DNA of 64,000 nucleotides from CAZUAQ01 sp964618455 (GCA_964618455.1 CAZUAQ010000026.1:12315-76314); one strand, 5' to 3'. Positions 9,157 through 18,065 are shown, numbered from the stretch's first letter. Translations and numbers: made by a program. Notes: generated from the letters alone by a model not told the origin.

Positions 9157-9340
9157 CCGAATCCCCAACGGTTTGAGTCTACGCAATGCATGGTTTGTGT
9201 TCGTTCTCCGCACAATAGATGATAACGGAAATCGGCCGGATGCGGATGCTTTTTCGAAGAATGGGTTGGCATTCTCGTCAAGGCATTCCGGATGACCTGC
9301 AGGGAGCCAAGGATTACGCCGTTTTGATGCTGGCCTGATG

Positions 9341-9365
9341 TAAACCCAATTATATTAAGGGTTTA
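9341..9365. repeat. AT-rich inverted repeat after the methyltransferase gene
   Basis: Perfect 7-base arms TAAACCC (9341-9347) and GGGTTTA (9359-9365) around an 11-base AT-only spacer, 3 bases past the methyltransferase stop. No T-run follows on either strand, so termination is only a possibility. On the minus strand the spacer contains TATAAT, so it could equally be part of the promoter of the dockerin gene. Confidence 0.4.
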
Positions 9366-9368
9366 AGG

Positions 9369-10079
9369 CTATTCATCTCGGATGGCGCCGAAGGCGGCGA
9401 AGCAGGTGTTCACGTGCAGAATTTCGAGCTGCAGAAAGCCGGCCTGGCGAAGCTGATCCACCTGAAACAGGAGGGGGCGGGGCGAATCTTCCTTCTCGAT
9501 GTAGTCGAACACGTGATCGCGGTAGGACGCGTCCTTCAACGCGATCAGGTACTCGCCGTATCGGCGCCACATGAGTTGATGAATGGCCGACGTGGCCTGC
9601 GTGATCAGGTCGAAGATCCACAGGGAACCGCCGGGGCGTAAGGCACGATAGAGCTTGGCAAACGTGGTCGTCCACTCCTCATCCGCGCGAAGATGGTGCA
9701 GCACCGCACCCGCCAGAATCACATCAAATGTTCCGGGTTCAAGGGCAAGCTCGCGAAGATCCCCTTGCCTCGTGTCGGGTCGGATGCCATGAGCTTCTTC
9801 GATTCGGCGGCTCGCCCGCTCGAGCATGGGTTGACTGAGGTCGATCAGCGTGACCTCTCGTGGCTGGGATTTCTCCAAGACCCGCAGGGCGAAATTGCCC
9901 GCGCCACAGCCGACATCGAGCAGATGGTCCAGGTTGGGGGTGGCGGCTACGGCAGCCTGGGCGATCAATTCGAGGGCAATGGGGGCATCGACTGTGGCGG
10001 ACTGTCCGGTTTCGAGATTCGAAAAGCGTTCCACGTCCCGGTCGAATCGCTCGCGAATCTCATCGACGCTGGACTTCAT
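9369..10079 (-). CDS. Class I SAM-dependent methyltransferase
   Basis: Predicted small-molecule methyltransferase. Motif I of the Rossmann fold is clear (LLDVGCGAGNFAL). Motif II strand is VTLIDLSQPML, the motif after it is RQGDLREL, and motif IV is FDVILAGAVLHHL. A later RPGGSLWIFDL strand is typical of the UbiE/Methyltransf_25 group. ATG 10079 is preferred, giving 236 residues. A TTG at 10118 is in frame, only 3 bases beyond the ispH stop, and cannot be excluded. It lies at the 3' end of the ispH-plsC-cmk run, so it may be co-transcribed. The acceptor substrate cannot be inferred. Confidence 0.85.
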   Translation of the reverse strand: MKSSVDEIRERFDRDVERFSNLETGQSATVDAPIALELIAQAAVAATPNLDHLLDVGCGAGNFALRVLEKSQPREVTLIDLSQPMLERASRRIEEAHGIRPDTRQGDLRELALEPGTFDVILAGAVLHHLRADEEWTTTFAKLYRALRPGGSLWIFDLITQATSAIHQLMWRRYGEYLIALKDASYRDHVFDYIEKEDSPRPLLFQVDQLRQAGFLQLEILHVNTCFAAFGAIRDE

Positions 10080-10121
10080 GGAACGCTCGTCCGGTGGTTT
10101 GTGCGGACAGAAAGGCAAGAC

Positions 10122-10973
10122 TCAAGAAGGATCGAACTCGCGGAGATTCTGGGTGAATTCCTGAATGATGTCGTCGGGCGTGGAGGCCCCGGCGGTGATC
10201 CCCGCCACCCGGTGTCCTTTGGCCATCTCGGGCTTGAATTGCTCCCAGGTTTCCAGGTGGTAAGTCGGCAGCCCCTCTTCCTTGCAGAGGCGGGCAAGTT
10301 CCTGCGTATTGGCCGAATGCAGTCCGCCGAGGACGAAAATGAGATCGACTTCCTTGCAGAGTTCGACGGCGGCCTCCTGCCGGCGGACTACCTCCAGGCA
10401 GAGCGTGTTGACGATCTTAATCTCGCGGAACGGCCGCATGGCGATGGCGCCGATCATCTTGGCGACGTGCTCCGGTGCGTGCGTGGTCTGGGCGACGACG
10501 CCCAGTTTGCCATGGCGCGGCAGGGCGGCATCGAGATCATCCTCGGCATCGACGACGATGACGTTCGGCGCGTAGCCGATCACCCCTTTGACTTCCGGGT
10601 GCTCGGCGTCGCCGATCATGACGACCTGGTAACCCTCTTCATGAAGCTGCTTGACGACATTCTGCGCCTTCTTCACCAGGACGCACGTGGCATCGACGAT
10701 ATCAAGTTCGCGCGTCTTGGCGTCATCAAACGTTTCCGGGGGCGCGCCGTGCGATCGAATCAACACGGTCGTGCCCGTGTGAAGATCCCTGATATCCCCG
10801 GACTGATTCAAACCGGACTGCTCGAGGCGTTCGACGACCTGGCGATTGTGAATGACCGGTCCGAGCGCGATCACCTTGCCCTCGTCGTGGCTCTGGACGG
10901 TGCGCTCCGCCAATTCGATGGCATCCTCGACTCCAAAGCAGAATCCGCGCTTTCTGGCCAGCTTGACTTCCAT
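10122..10973 (-). CDS. ispH: 4-hydroxy-3-methylbut-2-enyl diphosphate reductase
   Basis: Last step of the MEP isoprenoid pathway: an iron-sulphur enzyme that converts HMBPP to IPP and DMAPP. Three cluster cysteines are visible in GFCFGV, DATCVLV and NTLC, together with the HNRQVVERL and SHGAPP segments and the C-terminal ITAGASTPDD. ATG 10973 is chosen because GAGGGAG lies just upstream and the protein then begins MEVKLARKRGFCFG, as in the family; 283 residues is close to the usual length. The longer frame to 11051 adds only an unlikely leader. It follows plsC by 43 bases and forms the known cmk-plsC-ispH neighbourhood. Confidence 0.95.
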   Translation of the reverse strand: MEVKLARKRGFCFGVEDAIELAERTVQSHDEGKVIALGPVIHNRQVVERLEQSGLNQSGDIRDLHTGTTVLIRSHGAPPETFDDAKTRELDIVDATCVLVKKAQNVVKQLHEEGYQVVMIGDAEHPEVKGVIGYAPNVIVVDAEDDLDAALPRHGKLGVVAQTTHAPEHVAKMIGAIAMRPFREIKIVNTLCLEVVRRQEAAVELCKEVDLIFVLGGLHSANTQELARLCKEEGLPTYHLETWEQFKPEMAKGHRVAGITAGASTPDDIIQEFTQNLREFDPS

Positions 10974-11016
10974 GAACTCCCTCGGATGTTGATGAATTCG
11001 CCCGTCAGCGAGCATG

Positions 11017-11703
11017 TCACGCGTATGCGGCGCGATCGGCTCGTTCTGCAATCTCTGAATACCATTTTAGCCGCCGTTCGGGCAGTCGGCTATGCCAATA
11101 CGCCTGCATATCGAGCAGCCGCTCACGGATCCGGTTCATCAATTCATCGGCGGATAGTTCGGAAAACTCCTCCGGCATCCAGGGCCGGTCGTAATCCACG
11201 ATCACGTTGCCGGGACGCGGGAATTTGCGGTCGCGCGGCCAGGCCTGGGCGAGCCCGTCGATCAGTGTGGGCACGATGGGCACACGCGCCTTGCGGGCGA
11301 TGGCCCCCAGCCCGGGGAGCATCGGTCCGATGCGGCCGTCCGGGGTTCGTGTCCCCTCCGGAAAGAGGACGACGCACTGGCCCTGCTTCAACCGGCGGAG
11401 CGACTCCTTGATCGCCCCGATGTCGGCGGTGTTGCGTTTGACGGGGTAAGCGTTGAGGGATTCGATCAATCGCTTGAACATCGGCTGATGGAAGAGCGAG
11501 TCCCGCGCCATGTACGAGGCTTCGCGCTGCAGGCCGACGGAGACGATCACCGGATCCATGAAGCTCTGGTGATTGCTGACCAGGATGACGGGGCCGTGCA
11601 CGGGCACGCGATCCCGATGATGCATGCGCAGGCGGAACAGGAGCGTGCATGTCCAGCGACAGGGGAAGCGACAACAGCGCCAGTAGAATCGAACGTTATC
11701 CAT
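11017..11703 (-). CDS. plsC: 1-acyl-sn-glycerol-3-phosphate acyltransferase
   Basis: Membrane-associated acyltransferase that makes phosphatidic acid from lysophosphatidic acid. The HX4D catalytic motif is NHQSFMD, the substrate-binding motif FPEGTR is present, and VPIVPTLIDG matches the later conserved block. 228 residues is normal. The start at ATG 11703 has no strong ribosome-binding site, so initiation may depend on coupling to cmk, which ends 49 bases upstream. It stands between cmk and ispH, an order seen in many bacteria. Confidence 0.93.
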   Translation of the reverse strand: MDNVRFYWRCCRFPCRWTCTLLFRLRMHHRDRVPVHGPVILVSNHQSFMDPVIVSVGLQREASYMARDSLFHQPMFKRLIESLNAYPVKRNTADIGAIKESLRRLKQGQCVVLFPEGTRTPDGRIGPMLPGLGAIARKARVPIVPTLIDGLAQAWPRDRKFPRPGNVIVDYDRPWMPEEFSELSADELMNRIRERLLDMQAYWHSRLPERRLKWYSEIAERADRAAYA

Positions 11704-11752
11704 GATGCTTGAGGGCGTTCTCCAAAAGGTCTGATGAGTGAAGTTGTCCGGT

Positions 11753-12430
11753 TCAGGCTGGGGGATCTCGCCGTTGGAGCGACTCGATCTCCCGTCGCAT
11801 GCGCTCGACCACCTCGGCGATGTTCATGTGCGTCGTGTCGATCTGGATGGCCTGCCCCGGTTCGAGCAGAGGCGTCCATTGACGCTGGTCCCGGGCGTCG
11901 CGCTGCCGGAGATTCTCGAGAACATCCTCGAAGCGGACGTCCTCCCCGTCGGCGAGCATTTCGTGGTAGCGTCGCTCGGCGCGCTTCGTGTCGGAAGCGT
12001 CGACGAAGAACTTGGCGTCGGCATCCGGAAAGACGACGCTGCCCTGATCGCGCCCCTCGGTGACGAGCGAGCCGAGACGGGCGCCGATCTCCCGCTGCTT
12101 CTCCACGAGTACTTCGCGCACGCCCTGTACCTGGGCGACCTGACTCGTGTGGGCGTTGACACGCATGCTGCGAATGGCCTCGCTGACGTCGCGACCGTCC
12201 ATGATGACGCGCACGTGCGTCGGCCCGCAGTCCAGGGCAATCTCCGTTGCTTTTGCCAGTTGAATCAAGGCCTCGGCATCATCCAGCGGGGTCTGTGTTT
12301 CAAGAGCTTTGAACGCCACCGCCCGGTACATGGCGCCGGTATCAAGGTAAGGAATGGACATCGCCGCCGCCAGCTTGCGAGCGGCGGTCGACTTGCCTGA
12401 GCCTGCCGGTCCGTCAATGGTGATTATCAT
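11753..12430 (-). CDS. cmk: Cytidylate kinase
   Basis: Phosphorylates CMP and dCMP to the diphosphates. The N-terminus is the P-loop ITIDGPAGSGKSTAARKLA, followed by YLDTGAMYRAVA for nucleoside binding and RDQGSVVFPDADAKFFVDA near the middle, all diagnostic. 225 residues is the usual size. It starts 86 bases after the miaB stop and precedes plsC and ispH on the same strand. Confidence 0.95.
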   Translation of the reverse strand: MIITIDGPAGSGKSTAARKLAAAMSIPYLDTGAMYRAVAFKALETQTPLDDAEALIQLAKATEIALDCGPTHVRVIMDGRDVSEAIRSMRVNAHTSQVAQVQGVREVLVEKQREIGARLGSLVTEGRDQGSVVFPDADAKFFVDASDTKRAERRYHEMLADGEDVRFEDVLENLRQRDARDQRQWTPLLEPGQAIQIDTTHMNIAEVVERMRREIESLQRRDPPA

Positions 12431-12516
12431 GCGTAACTGATGCCGATTGTCATTCGGCGCGCGTCGACGCCGCGTGCAGTGTGCGGTCGGAGACGATACT
12501 GACCCACGTCCCCGGT

Positions 12517-14010
12517 TTATACCGTACTGAGCGACAGGAGGGAACCGGTGGAGGACGCGACTTCCCCGTGAAGCGTCAGCGAGGTGGCCGCGGTGACGTC
12601 GATGGCCACGGTCTGGCCGATGAGCGAAGCGTCACCGGTGAAGACGACGATCTCGTCGCCGCGCGTGCGGCCGGTCATCTGGTCGCCGCGCCGCCACGAG
12701 ATCTCCTGGCCACGCGATTGTTCGGCTTCCTGCGCCTTGATGGCGGCCTTGCTGTAGCCCTCGACGAGAACCTCGACCCGACGGCCCACGATGGCCCGGT
12801 GATGCGCGAGGGACATGCGCTGTTGCACGTCGACCAGTTCACGATGCCGCCGGCGTTTGACCTCTTCGGGGATATCGTCCGGCAGGTTGCGATCGGCGGC
12901 GGTCCTGGGCCGCTCAGAGTACTTGAACATGAAGATGTTCTTGTAAGCCATCCGTTCGACCAGGGCGAGCGTCTGCTGATGGTCCTCTTCGGTCTCGCCA
13001 CAGAAGCCGACGATGAAATCACTCGCCAGGGAGATGCCCGGCACGATCTCGCGTGCCCGGGCGATCAACGCCTCGTACTGCTCGACCGTGTATTGCCGCT
13101 TCATGCGCTTCAGCACGGCGTTCGAGCCGCTCTGAACGGGGATGTGCAGGTACTCGCACAGTTTGGGCAGATCGCGCATGGCGTGGAGTATGTCGTCGGT
13201 GAAATCGCCGGGATAGCTGGTCACGAACCGGATGCGTTCGATGCCGTCCACGTCATGGACGCGCTCGAGCAGTTCGGCAAAGCGTACCTTCCGATCCCCC
13301 TCGGCGTAACTGTAACTGTTGACCGTCTGGCCGAGCAGCGTGATCTCTTTGCCGCCGCGTTCGGCGAGTTTCTCCGCCTCTTCGACGATGTGACCGGGAG
13401 GGCGACTGCGTTCCGGCCCGCGCGTGAAGGGCACGACGCAGAACGTGCAGAACTTGTCGCAACCGCGCTGGACGCGCACGTACGACTGCAGCACTTGCCC
13501 CTCCGGAGGAATGGCCCGCGAGAGGTCGAGCGCCTCGATACTGTCGTAGAGGAGGGTGCGCTCGGCCTTGTGCTGCTTGCGCGAGTGATCGGTTTCCAGG
13601 GCCAGGGCGAGGTGGCGATTGGCGCGGGCCAGGGGCGTGTCCTGGCGCTGCTGCAGAACCTCCTCGATCAGGCCCGGAATCTCGTTCAGGTTGCCGGGTC
13701 CGCAGAGCAGGTCGATATGTTCGACGCGCGTACGGAGGCCTTCAGTATCACGCTCCGCCATGCAGCCGATCACGCCGACAATCATCTCCGGGCGTCGCTT
13801 TTTGGCGTTCTTGATCTCGCCGAGTCGGCTCCAGACCTTGTCCTCGGCGTGCTGGCGGACGCTGCATGTGTTCAACAGGACGACATCAGCCTCGCCGTAA
13901 GCGGAGGTCGGCGTGTATCCCATCGCGCACAACTGACCGAGCACCAGCTCGGAGTCGAGCACGTTCATCTGGCAGCCCATGGTTTCGAGATAGACCCTTT
14001 TTTCCGGCAT
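12517..14010 (-). CDS. miaB: tRNA-2-methylthio-N6-dimethylallyladenosine synthase
   Basis: Radical-SAM methylthiotransferase acting on i6A37 of tRNAs. The N-terminal cluster domain has cysteines in TMGCQMN, NTCSV and VIGCMAE. The radical-SAM triad is CDKFCTFC with the following VVPFTRGPERSR signature that marks MiaB. A C-terminal TRAM-like domain ends the protein. 497 residues is slightly longer than usual because of an insertion near residues 125-145. It depends on dimethylallyl groups, which derive from the IspH product made downstream. Confidence 0.96.
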   Translation of the reverse strand: MPEKRVYLETMGCQMNVLDSELVLGQLCAMGYTPTSAYGEADVVLLNTCSVRQHAEDKVWSRLGEIKNAKKRRPEMIVGVIGCMAERDTEGLRTRVEHIDLLCGPGNLNEIPGLIEEVLQQRQDTPLARANRHLALALETDHSRKQHKAERTLLYDSIEALDLSRAIPPEGQVLQSYVRVQRGCDKFCTFCVVPFTRGPERSRPPGHIVEEAEKLAERGGKEITLLGQTVNSYSYAEGDRKVRFAELLERVHDVDGIERIRFVTSYPGDFTDDILHAMRDLPKLCEYLHIPVQSGSNAVLKRMKRQYTVEQYEALIARAREIVPGISLASDFIVGFCGETEEDHQQTLALVERMAYKNIFMFKYSERPRTAADRNLPDDIPEEVKRRRHRELVDVQQRMSLAHHRAIVGRRVEVLVEGYSKAAIKAQEAEQSRGQEISWRRGDQMTGRTRGDEIVVFTGDASLIGQTVAIDVTAATSLTLHGEVASSTGSLLSLSTV

Positions 14011-14253
14011 GACCTCATTCTAACGTCTCTGGGGGTGATGTTGAACCGCCCCAGGCGCGGCAGCCGGCAGCACACGCACCCCAGCGATGCAGGCTGCCCC
14101 GTAACCTGTGCTCGTGTACGGCTCGATGCGCAGGGCTTCCGCGCAGTCGACAGGCGGGCAGGTTGACGCGGATAAAAAGGAAACCCTGGCCGGGTGAACC
14201 AGGGTTTTCTGTGGGGAAAGGGGATGGTTTGGGAGAACTCGCCGAGGGCGAGG

Positions 14254-14535
14254 TCAGCTTTCTTCACGCAGGACACCGATCAGACGCGAAACGGTGGCCT
14301 CGATTTTTTCCGGCGTTTCATAGGTGCCGTTGTCGATCGCCTGCCGGATCTCCTGGATCCGTTCCAGCCGGAGATTCGGGTCCCCGGCCAGGGCACTCAG
14401 CCGTTGACCGAGCGCGGAGATTTCCGCCGAATCGGTCGCTTCGGCGGGTGAGCCGTTCGAACGGGAGGCAACGCCCTTCAGGCCGTTCAGCCCCGTCGCC
14501 TTCGCGGCCACGTGAATCGGAGGAATGTCGCTCAT
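14254..14535 (-). CDS. flgM: FlgM-like anti-sigma-28 factor
   Basis: Small protein of 93 residues whose C-terminal half (RLERIQEIRQAIDNGTYETP then EKIEATVSRLIGVL) matches the sigma-28-binding helices of FlgM. The N-terminal half is disordered and Ser/Ala-rich, as in the family. ATG 14535 is chosen because AGGTG stands six bases upstream; an in-frame GTG at 14544 is the alternative. FlgM holds the flagellar sigma factor inactive until export. No flagellar genes lie in the window, so it is either a lone regulator of a motility regulon elsewhere or controls another sigma-28-type factor. Family assignment is good and role is inference. Confidence 0.82.
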   Translation of the reverse strand: MSDIPPIHVAAKATGLNGLKGVASRSNGSPAEATDSAEISALGQRLSALAGDPNLRLERIQEIRQAIDNGTYETPEKIEATVSRLIGVLREES

Positions 14536-14969
14536 ACTTATCACCTGCTCCAGTCTATCCCCGCGACAGGCGTCTCCGACGTCCTGCCGCTTTCAAGACC
14601 GCCATCCATTTCGAGGCATCGGTGACCCGCTCTGGCGCGTCCGGTCCGCCTCGGACCGAGCACCCGCGCGGAGGTCGATGCATCCGGCATTCCTCCATGA
14701 AACGCCACACCTGTGAACACTGGGCGAAGGGGACCTGCTCTCTCTCGCTCTCGTCAGGTCAACGCCAGTACTGTTATCGACGATCCTTTCGGACCTACTT
14801 GAAGAAAAGAAATGAAAATGACGTATTATCGCCACAATTGTTCGGGGCGACATGCTATATCTGGTATGGGGCCATCGGATGTGGCACTATATATCGGACG
14901 TGGCGGCTTCTTGATGGTTTCCAACCACCACGTCCGATTCCGGCGATCGGCGGCAGTCAATCCGTAGAT
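14536..14969. other. Non-coding region between flgM and the 56-residue gene
   Basis: About 430 bases without a credible gene. It is AT-richer than its surroundings around 14800-14900 and contains the repeat cluster at 14874-14938. It probably carries the flgM promoter, but I could not identify clear -35/-10 or sigma-28 boxes. Confidence 0.5.
14874..14938. repeat. Direct plus inverted repeat cluster upstream of flgM
   Basis: ATCGGATGTGGC (14874-14885) recurs as ATCGGACGTGGC (14893-14904), one mismatch and 19 bases apart. The second copy forms a perfect 11-base inverted repeat with CCACGTCCGAT (14928-14938) around a 24-base spacer, which itself holds GGTT/AACC. Three copies of one word in 65 bases look like protein-binding sites or an RNA hairpin rather than chance. 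Confidence 0.55.
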
Positions 14970-15140
14970 TCAGGCGGTCATGGCCGGTTCCATCTGCTCC
15001 TGGCGTCGGTTCTCACGCACAACCTCCTGCAACTGATGGAGATAGGCCAGAAGGTCGCTTTCGTCGAAAGAGGCCAGAAACTCCGGCTGGGCGGTGGGGT
15101 TGTAACGGCGAATCCGATCGATGAGGTCTCGCTTACTCAT
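14970..15140 (-). CDS. Small 56-residue protein of unknown function
   Basis: A short frame that reads like a real protein: MSKRDLIDRIRRYNPTAQPE then a FLASFDESDLLAYLHQLQEV segment and a charged tail ending EPAMTA. It has helix-forming composition, ordered acidic/basic pairs and no low-complexity runs. AGGT lies upstream of ATG 15140. The pattern (a charged N-terminal helix, a P-E-FL-xxFDE segment and a second leucine-rich helix) resembles small conserved proteins I associate with Planctomycetota genomes, but I cannot name a family. It lies upstream of flgM on the same strand. Confidence 0.6.
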   Translation of the reverse strand: MSKRDLIDRIRRYNPTAQPEFLASFDESDLLAYLHQLQEVVRENRRQEQMEPAMTA

Positions 15141-15465
15141 GGTGACCTGAGATCCCTTTTCAAGGGGTTACATCCTGTCATGGTGATTTCCTCGCCGGAG
15201 GTGCCCGGCGGCGAGGGGTAGTATCGTCCCGGCGATCCAGATTTCTTGAAACATGGCGAGCTCAAAATGTGCGCCGGACCGCGCAGAAATGAACGTAAGT
15301 TCCGCTCTGGTGTGCCGGGCGCGAGCTTCGGATTGGGTCGCCAATTCATGAAGGTGCTGAAACTTATGATTGGGTCACGTAGCATGAAGTCCAAGAAAAG
15401 TGAGCAGGGAACCATTTTTCCGGTTCACCGGCGAGAATCAGCAACGAGACCTGGAGGAGCCGAAC
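15141..15465. other. Divergent non-coding region with a hairpin
   Basis: Separates the minus-strand 56-residue gene from the plus-strand amidase. No gene seen. It contains an 8-base perfect stem, CCTCGCCG (15190-15197) with CGGCGAGG (15209-15216). Promoters for both flanking genes must lie here, but none is clear. Confidence 0.45.
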
Positions 15466-16308
15466 GTGGAAACCCAAGAGACGGCTAATCTGCACGTGAG
15501 CGCGATTCAGATGCTTCCCGCCATGGGGAAACCCTCGGCGAACGTGGATCGCGCTGAAGCCCTGGTGCGCCGGGCAGTGGCGGAGCAGGGGGCGGAGTTG
15601 GTCGTCCTGCCGGAATGCACGCTCACCGGTTATACCTCACCCGGTAAGCGCTGGACGCTGGATGAGACGCGCCGGATGGCGGAGACGGTGCCTGGCCCGT
15701 CGGTGGAGCGGTTCGGTCGGCTCGCGAAGGAACTGGGGATCCACATCGTCTGGGGACTTCACGAACGCCGCGGCGAGCGCTATTACAACTCTGCCGTCCT
15801 GCTCGCGCCGGACGGGAAGCCGAAGGGCACCTACAGCAAAGTCCACATCAACAAGTATGAATCCAAGATGGGCTGGACGAACGGAGATCGGTTTTTCGTG
15901 TGGCCATGCAAGGCACAGCAGACCGAGTTCAAGCTGGGCATCATGATCTGCTTCGACCGCGAAGTGCCGGAGGCGGCGCGCTGCCTGACGATGCTGGGAG
16001 CGGACGTGATCGTCGTGCCCCAGGCGACGAGCTGCACGTGCGACCTTCCGATTCACCGGGAGATGCTGCGCGTTCGCGCGTATGAGAACGAGATGTATCT
16101 GGCGATGGCCAACTGGGCCGGCCCACAGTTCAAAGGGCACAGCATGATCGTCGCACCTTCCGGCGAAGTCCTGCAACAGGGGGGACGCGAGGAAGAGATC
16201 CTCTCCGCCACGTTCGACATGAACGCCCTGCGCAAGCATCGCGCCGAAGGCATCTATGGCCGCCATCACCGGCAGCCGCACACCTATGGACCCTTGATGA
16301 AGCCGTAA
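15466..16308 (+). CDS. Carbon-nitrogen hydrolase (nitrilase superfamily amidase)
   Basis: Predicted cytoplasmic amidase or carbamoylase of 280 residues. The Glu-Lys-Cys triad is complete: Glu50 in LPECTLTGY, Lys125 in YSKVHI and Cys162 in MICFDREVPE. GTG 15466 is chosen because GGAGGAG (15453-15459) lies six bases upstream; an in-frame GTG at 15400 has no such support. The C-terminal GHSMIVAPSGEVL block is also typical. The substrate cannot be read from the sequence, but the set resembles N-carbamoyl amide hydrolases more than true nitrilases. It is convergent with the secreted glycosidase-like gene, 24 bases away. Confidence 0.9.
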   Translation: METQETANLHVSAIQMLPAMGKPSANVDRAEALVRRAVAEQGAELVVLPECTLTGYTSPGKRWTLDETRRMAETVPGPSVERFGRLAKELGIHIVWGLHERRGERYYNSAVLLAPDGKPKGTYSKVHINKYESKMGWTNGDRFFVWPCKAQQTEFKLGIMICFDREVPEAARCLTMLGADVIVVPQATSCTCDLPIHREMLRVRAYENEMYLAMANWAGPQFKGHSMIVAPSGEVLQQGGREEEILSATFDMNALRKHRAEGIYGRHHRQPHTYGPLMKP

Positions 16309-16332
16309 GCCTCACTCCGGTTCGGGGCGGAC

Positions 16333-17595
16333 TCACTTTCTCTTTTTCAGCGCATCCGCCTTGCCTCGATCGAAACGCGGCTCGGACTCCAGGGCCTCGA
16401 GGATGGGGAGGTCGCCGTACTTGGGATGATTGTGCCACGAGTCCCAGACGAAGCTGTTCCGCATTTCCTCCTCGGTCATGTTGGAGAGCGGCGCCGTATA
16501 CCAGATCCATGACATCTGCGAAAAGAGCAGGACGCCCCAGGTCTTCGGGTGCTCGGGGTTCATACGCTGAAAGATGCCGAGATTGAGATCCTTGTGCCGC
16601 TCCGGCGTGACGGGCGGATAGTTCGGGTCGGCGTGGTTGTCGGGGAACGCGCCGCCCTCGGTGCTGAGGATCGGGATTGGATAGGGCAGATAGGTGCGGA
16701 CCTGATGCGAGAGTAACTCCACGCCCAGGTAGCAGGTGTTGTTCTTCATCAGCGAGTCGATGCGTTCTTCCCTGGTCGCATGGGGCATGTTCCGCTTGGG
16801 ATCGAAGGGGTAGTCCAGCGGGTGATTTGACGGGCCGAAATGCGCGCCGATGGCGGCCCCGGCGAAGGCCTCCTCGATCTTGTCCCACTTCTTGAAGGTC
16901 TTGAAGACATCGTCCATCCACTCGCCGGCGGAGCGCTTGGTTCCGTCGGGTTCCTCCTGACCCCCGACACTCATGGCGTAGAAGACGGGGATGCCTCCGG
17001 CTTCGTCCACGGGCTTGCGTCCGCGCAACCACTGCTCGCAGATGCGCTCGGTGAGATTGCCCTTTTCCCACTCGCCCTGACTCCACTCCAGCGAGAGGTT
17101 CGGCTCGTTGCCGATTTCGAAGTAATGGGCTCCGGCGTCGACGTGTTTCTTGACCAGCCGGCGGAGTTCCTCCGTTTCCTGACCGGGACGCGGAAAATGA
17201 GGAGCGGGGCGATCCATATAGATGCGGACAACCGGTTCCACCCCCTGGCGCCGCGCCGCCGCCACCACCTCGACTTTGTTCGCGCCGCAGGCGAGCACCT
17301 TGAACCAGGTGAAACCGTGGCGAGTCCGCAGCTTCTTGAAAAACGCGTCCGGGTCGTCGGGAACCCAGATGCAGTTGGGGTTGTCATGAATGCCCCAGCC
17401 GGTATCCGGCGCGGGCGGACGGGGGTAGTCGGCGAGTGCGATCCACGGCTTGGGGGGCTGAGCCTTTCCGGGTTTTGCCTCGCGATCGGCCGATGCCGAC
17501 TCGGAAGCCTGGAGCGCCGCGCCACCGAAGGTGAGCAGGATGCAGAGCAGGCTTGTCATGGCGGACGCGTGGGGAAATCGAGAAGAAGAACGCAT
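16333..17595 (-). CDS. Secreted TIM-barrel glycosidase-like protein
   Basis: Exported protein of 420 residues. ATG 17595 has GGAGG five bases upstream and is followed by a signal peptide (SLLCILLTFGGAALQA). The fold resembles clan A glycoside hydrolases: Glu164 in FEIGNEPN is placed like the acid/base and Glu313 in LSTEGGAF like the nucleophile. The segments before each fit strands 4 and 7 of a TIM barrel. Trp and Tyr are abundant near the presumed cleft. I cannot assign a GH family number. A role in polysaccharide breakdown is inferred from these motifs and secretion only. Confidence 0.75.
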   Translation of the reverse strand: MRSSSRFPHASAMTSLLCILLTFGGAALQASESASADREAKPGKAQPPKPWIALADYPRPPAPDTGWGIHDNPNCIWVPDDPDAFFKKLRTRHGFTWFKVLACGANKVEVVAAARRQGVEPVVRIYMDRPAPHFPRPGQETEELRRLVKKHVDAGAHYFEIGNEPNLSLEWSQGEWEKGNLTERICEQWLRGRKPVDEAGGIPVFYAMSVGGQEEPDGTKRSAGEWMDDVFKTFKKWDKIEEAFAGAAIGAHFGPSNHPLDYPFDPKRNMPHATREERIDSLMKNNTCYLGVELLSHQVRTYLPYPIPILSTEGGAFPDNHADPNYPPVTPERHKDLNLGIFQRMNPEHPKTWGVLLFSQMSWIWYTAPLSNMTEEEMRNSFVWDSWHNHPKYGDLPILEALESEPRFDRGKADALKKRK

Positions 17596-18065
17596 GATGT
17601 CCTCCGGTTTGGAATTCGAGACGGATCGCGTTACCGGTTTCAACCGGGATGGGCGAGAAAAAGCGATCCGCGACCTGAATTTATCTTGGCTGTATTGTGG
17701 AGGCAGATCAAGTCGGCGCCCTGCTGGGCATCCGTATCGCCTGCAGTTCTGCTCTCGAAGGACGAAAGGGAAGTCTGTCCTCCCGCGCGGACGGGAAGGC
17801 TCAGGCTCTCCTGGTGCCCCGCCGACGCCTGCGGCTCGCCCCTTCCGATTCTCAACTGCGGGAACAGGCTATAATGACGACGCGGCTCCTCGTGCCGAGG
17901 GTTGGGTTCGAGGGGCTCATGGTGTATCCTTATGGCGGAATTGGACTTCCGTTCGAGCGCCTGACATTCGAGACGACCATTTCGATTCTCCTGGTGAACT
18001 TGCCCGCGATGAGACCTGCGCCCATGGATCGAGGAGGCGACTGCCCCGTGCCCCGAGGATGTACA
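17596..18065. other. Divergent non-coding region before the partner-switch/Mla genes
   Basis: About 470 bases between two divergent genes. Frames can be drawn through it, but the peptides have no protein-like features. It holds TATAAT at 17870-17875, an exact -10 hexamer in GC-rich surroundings, although no good -35 hexamer stands at the right distance. Promoters for both neighbours should lie here. Confidence 0.4.

Noticed and set aside
9693..11411. A 572-codon open frame on the plus strand
   Set aside because: It lies opposite the methyltransferase, ispH and plsC, which have clear family motifs; the peptide is a mirror artefact of high GC.
12481..14166. A 561-codon open frame on the plus strand
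   Set aside because: Antisense to miaB; no protein-like motifs, Arg/Gly/His-biased composition.
14163..15221. A 352-codon plus-strand frame
   Set aside because: Crosses flgM and the 56-residue gene on the other strand and has no coherent domain.
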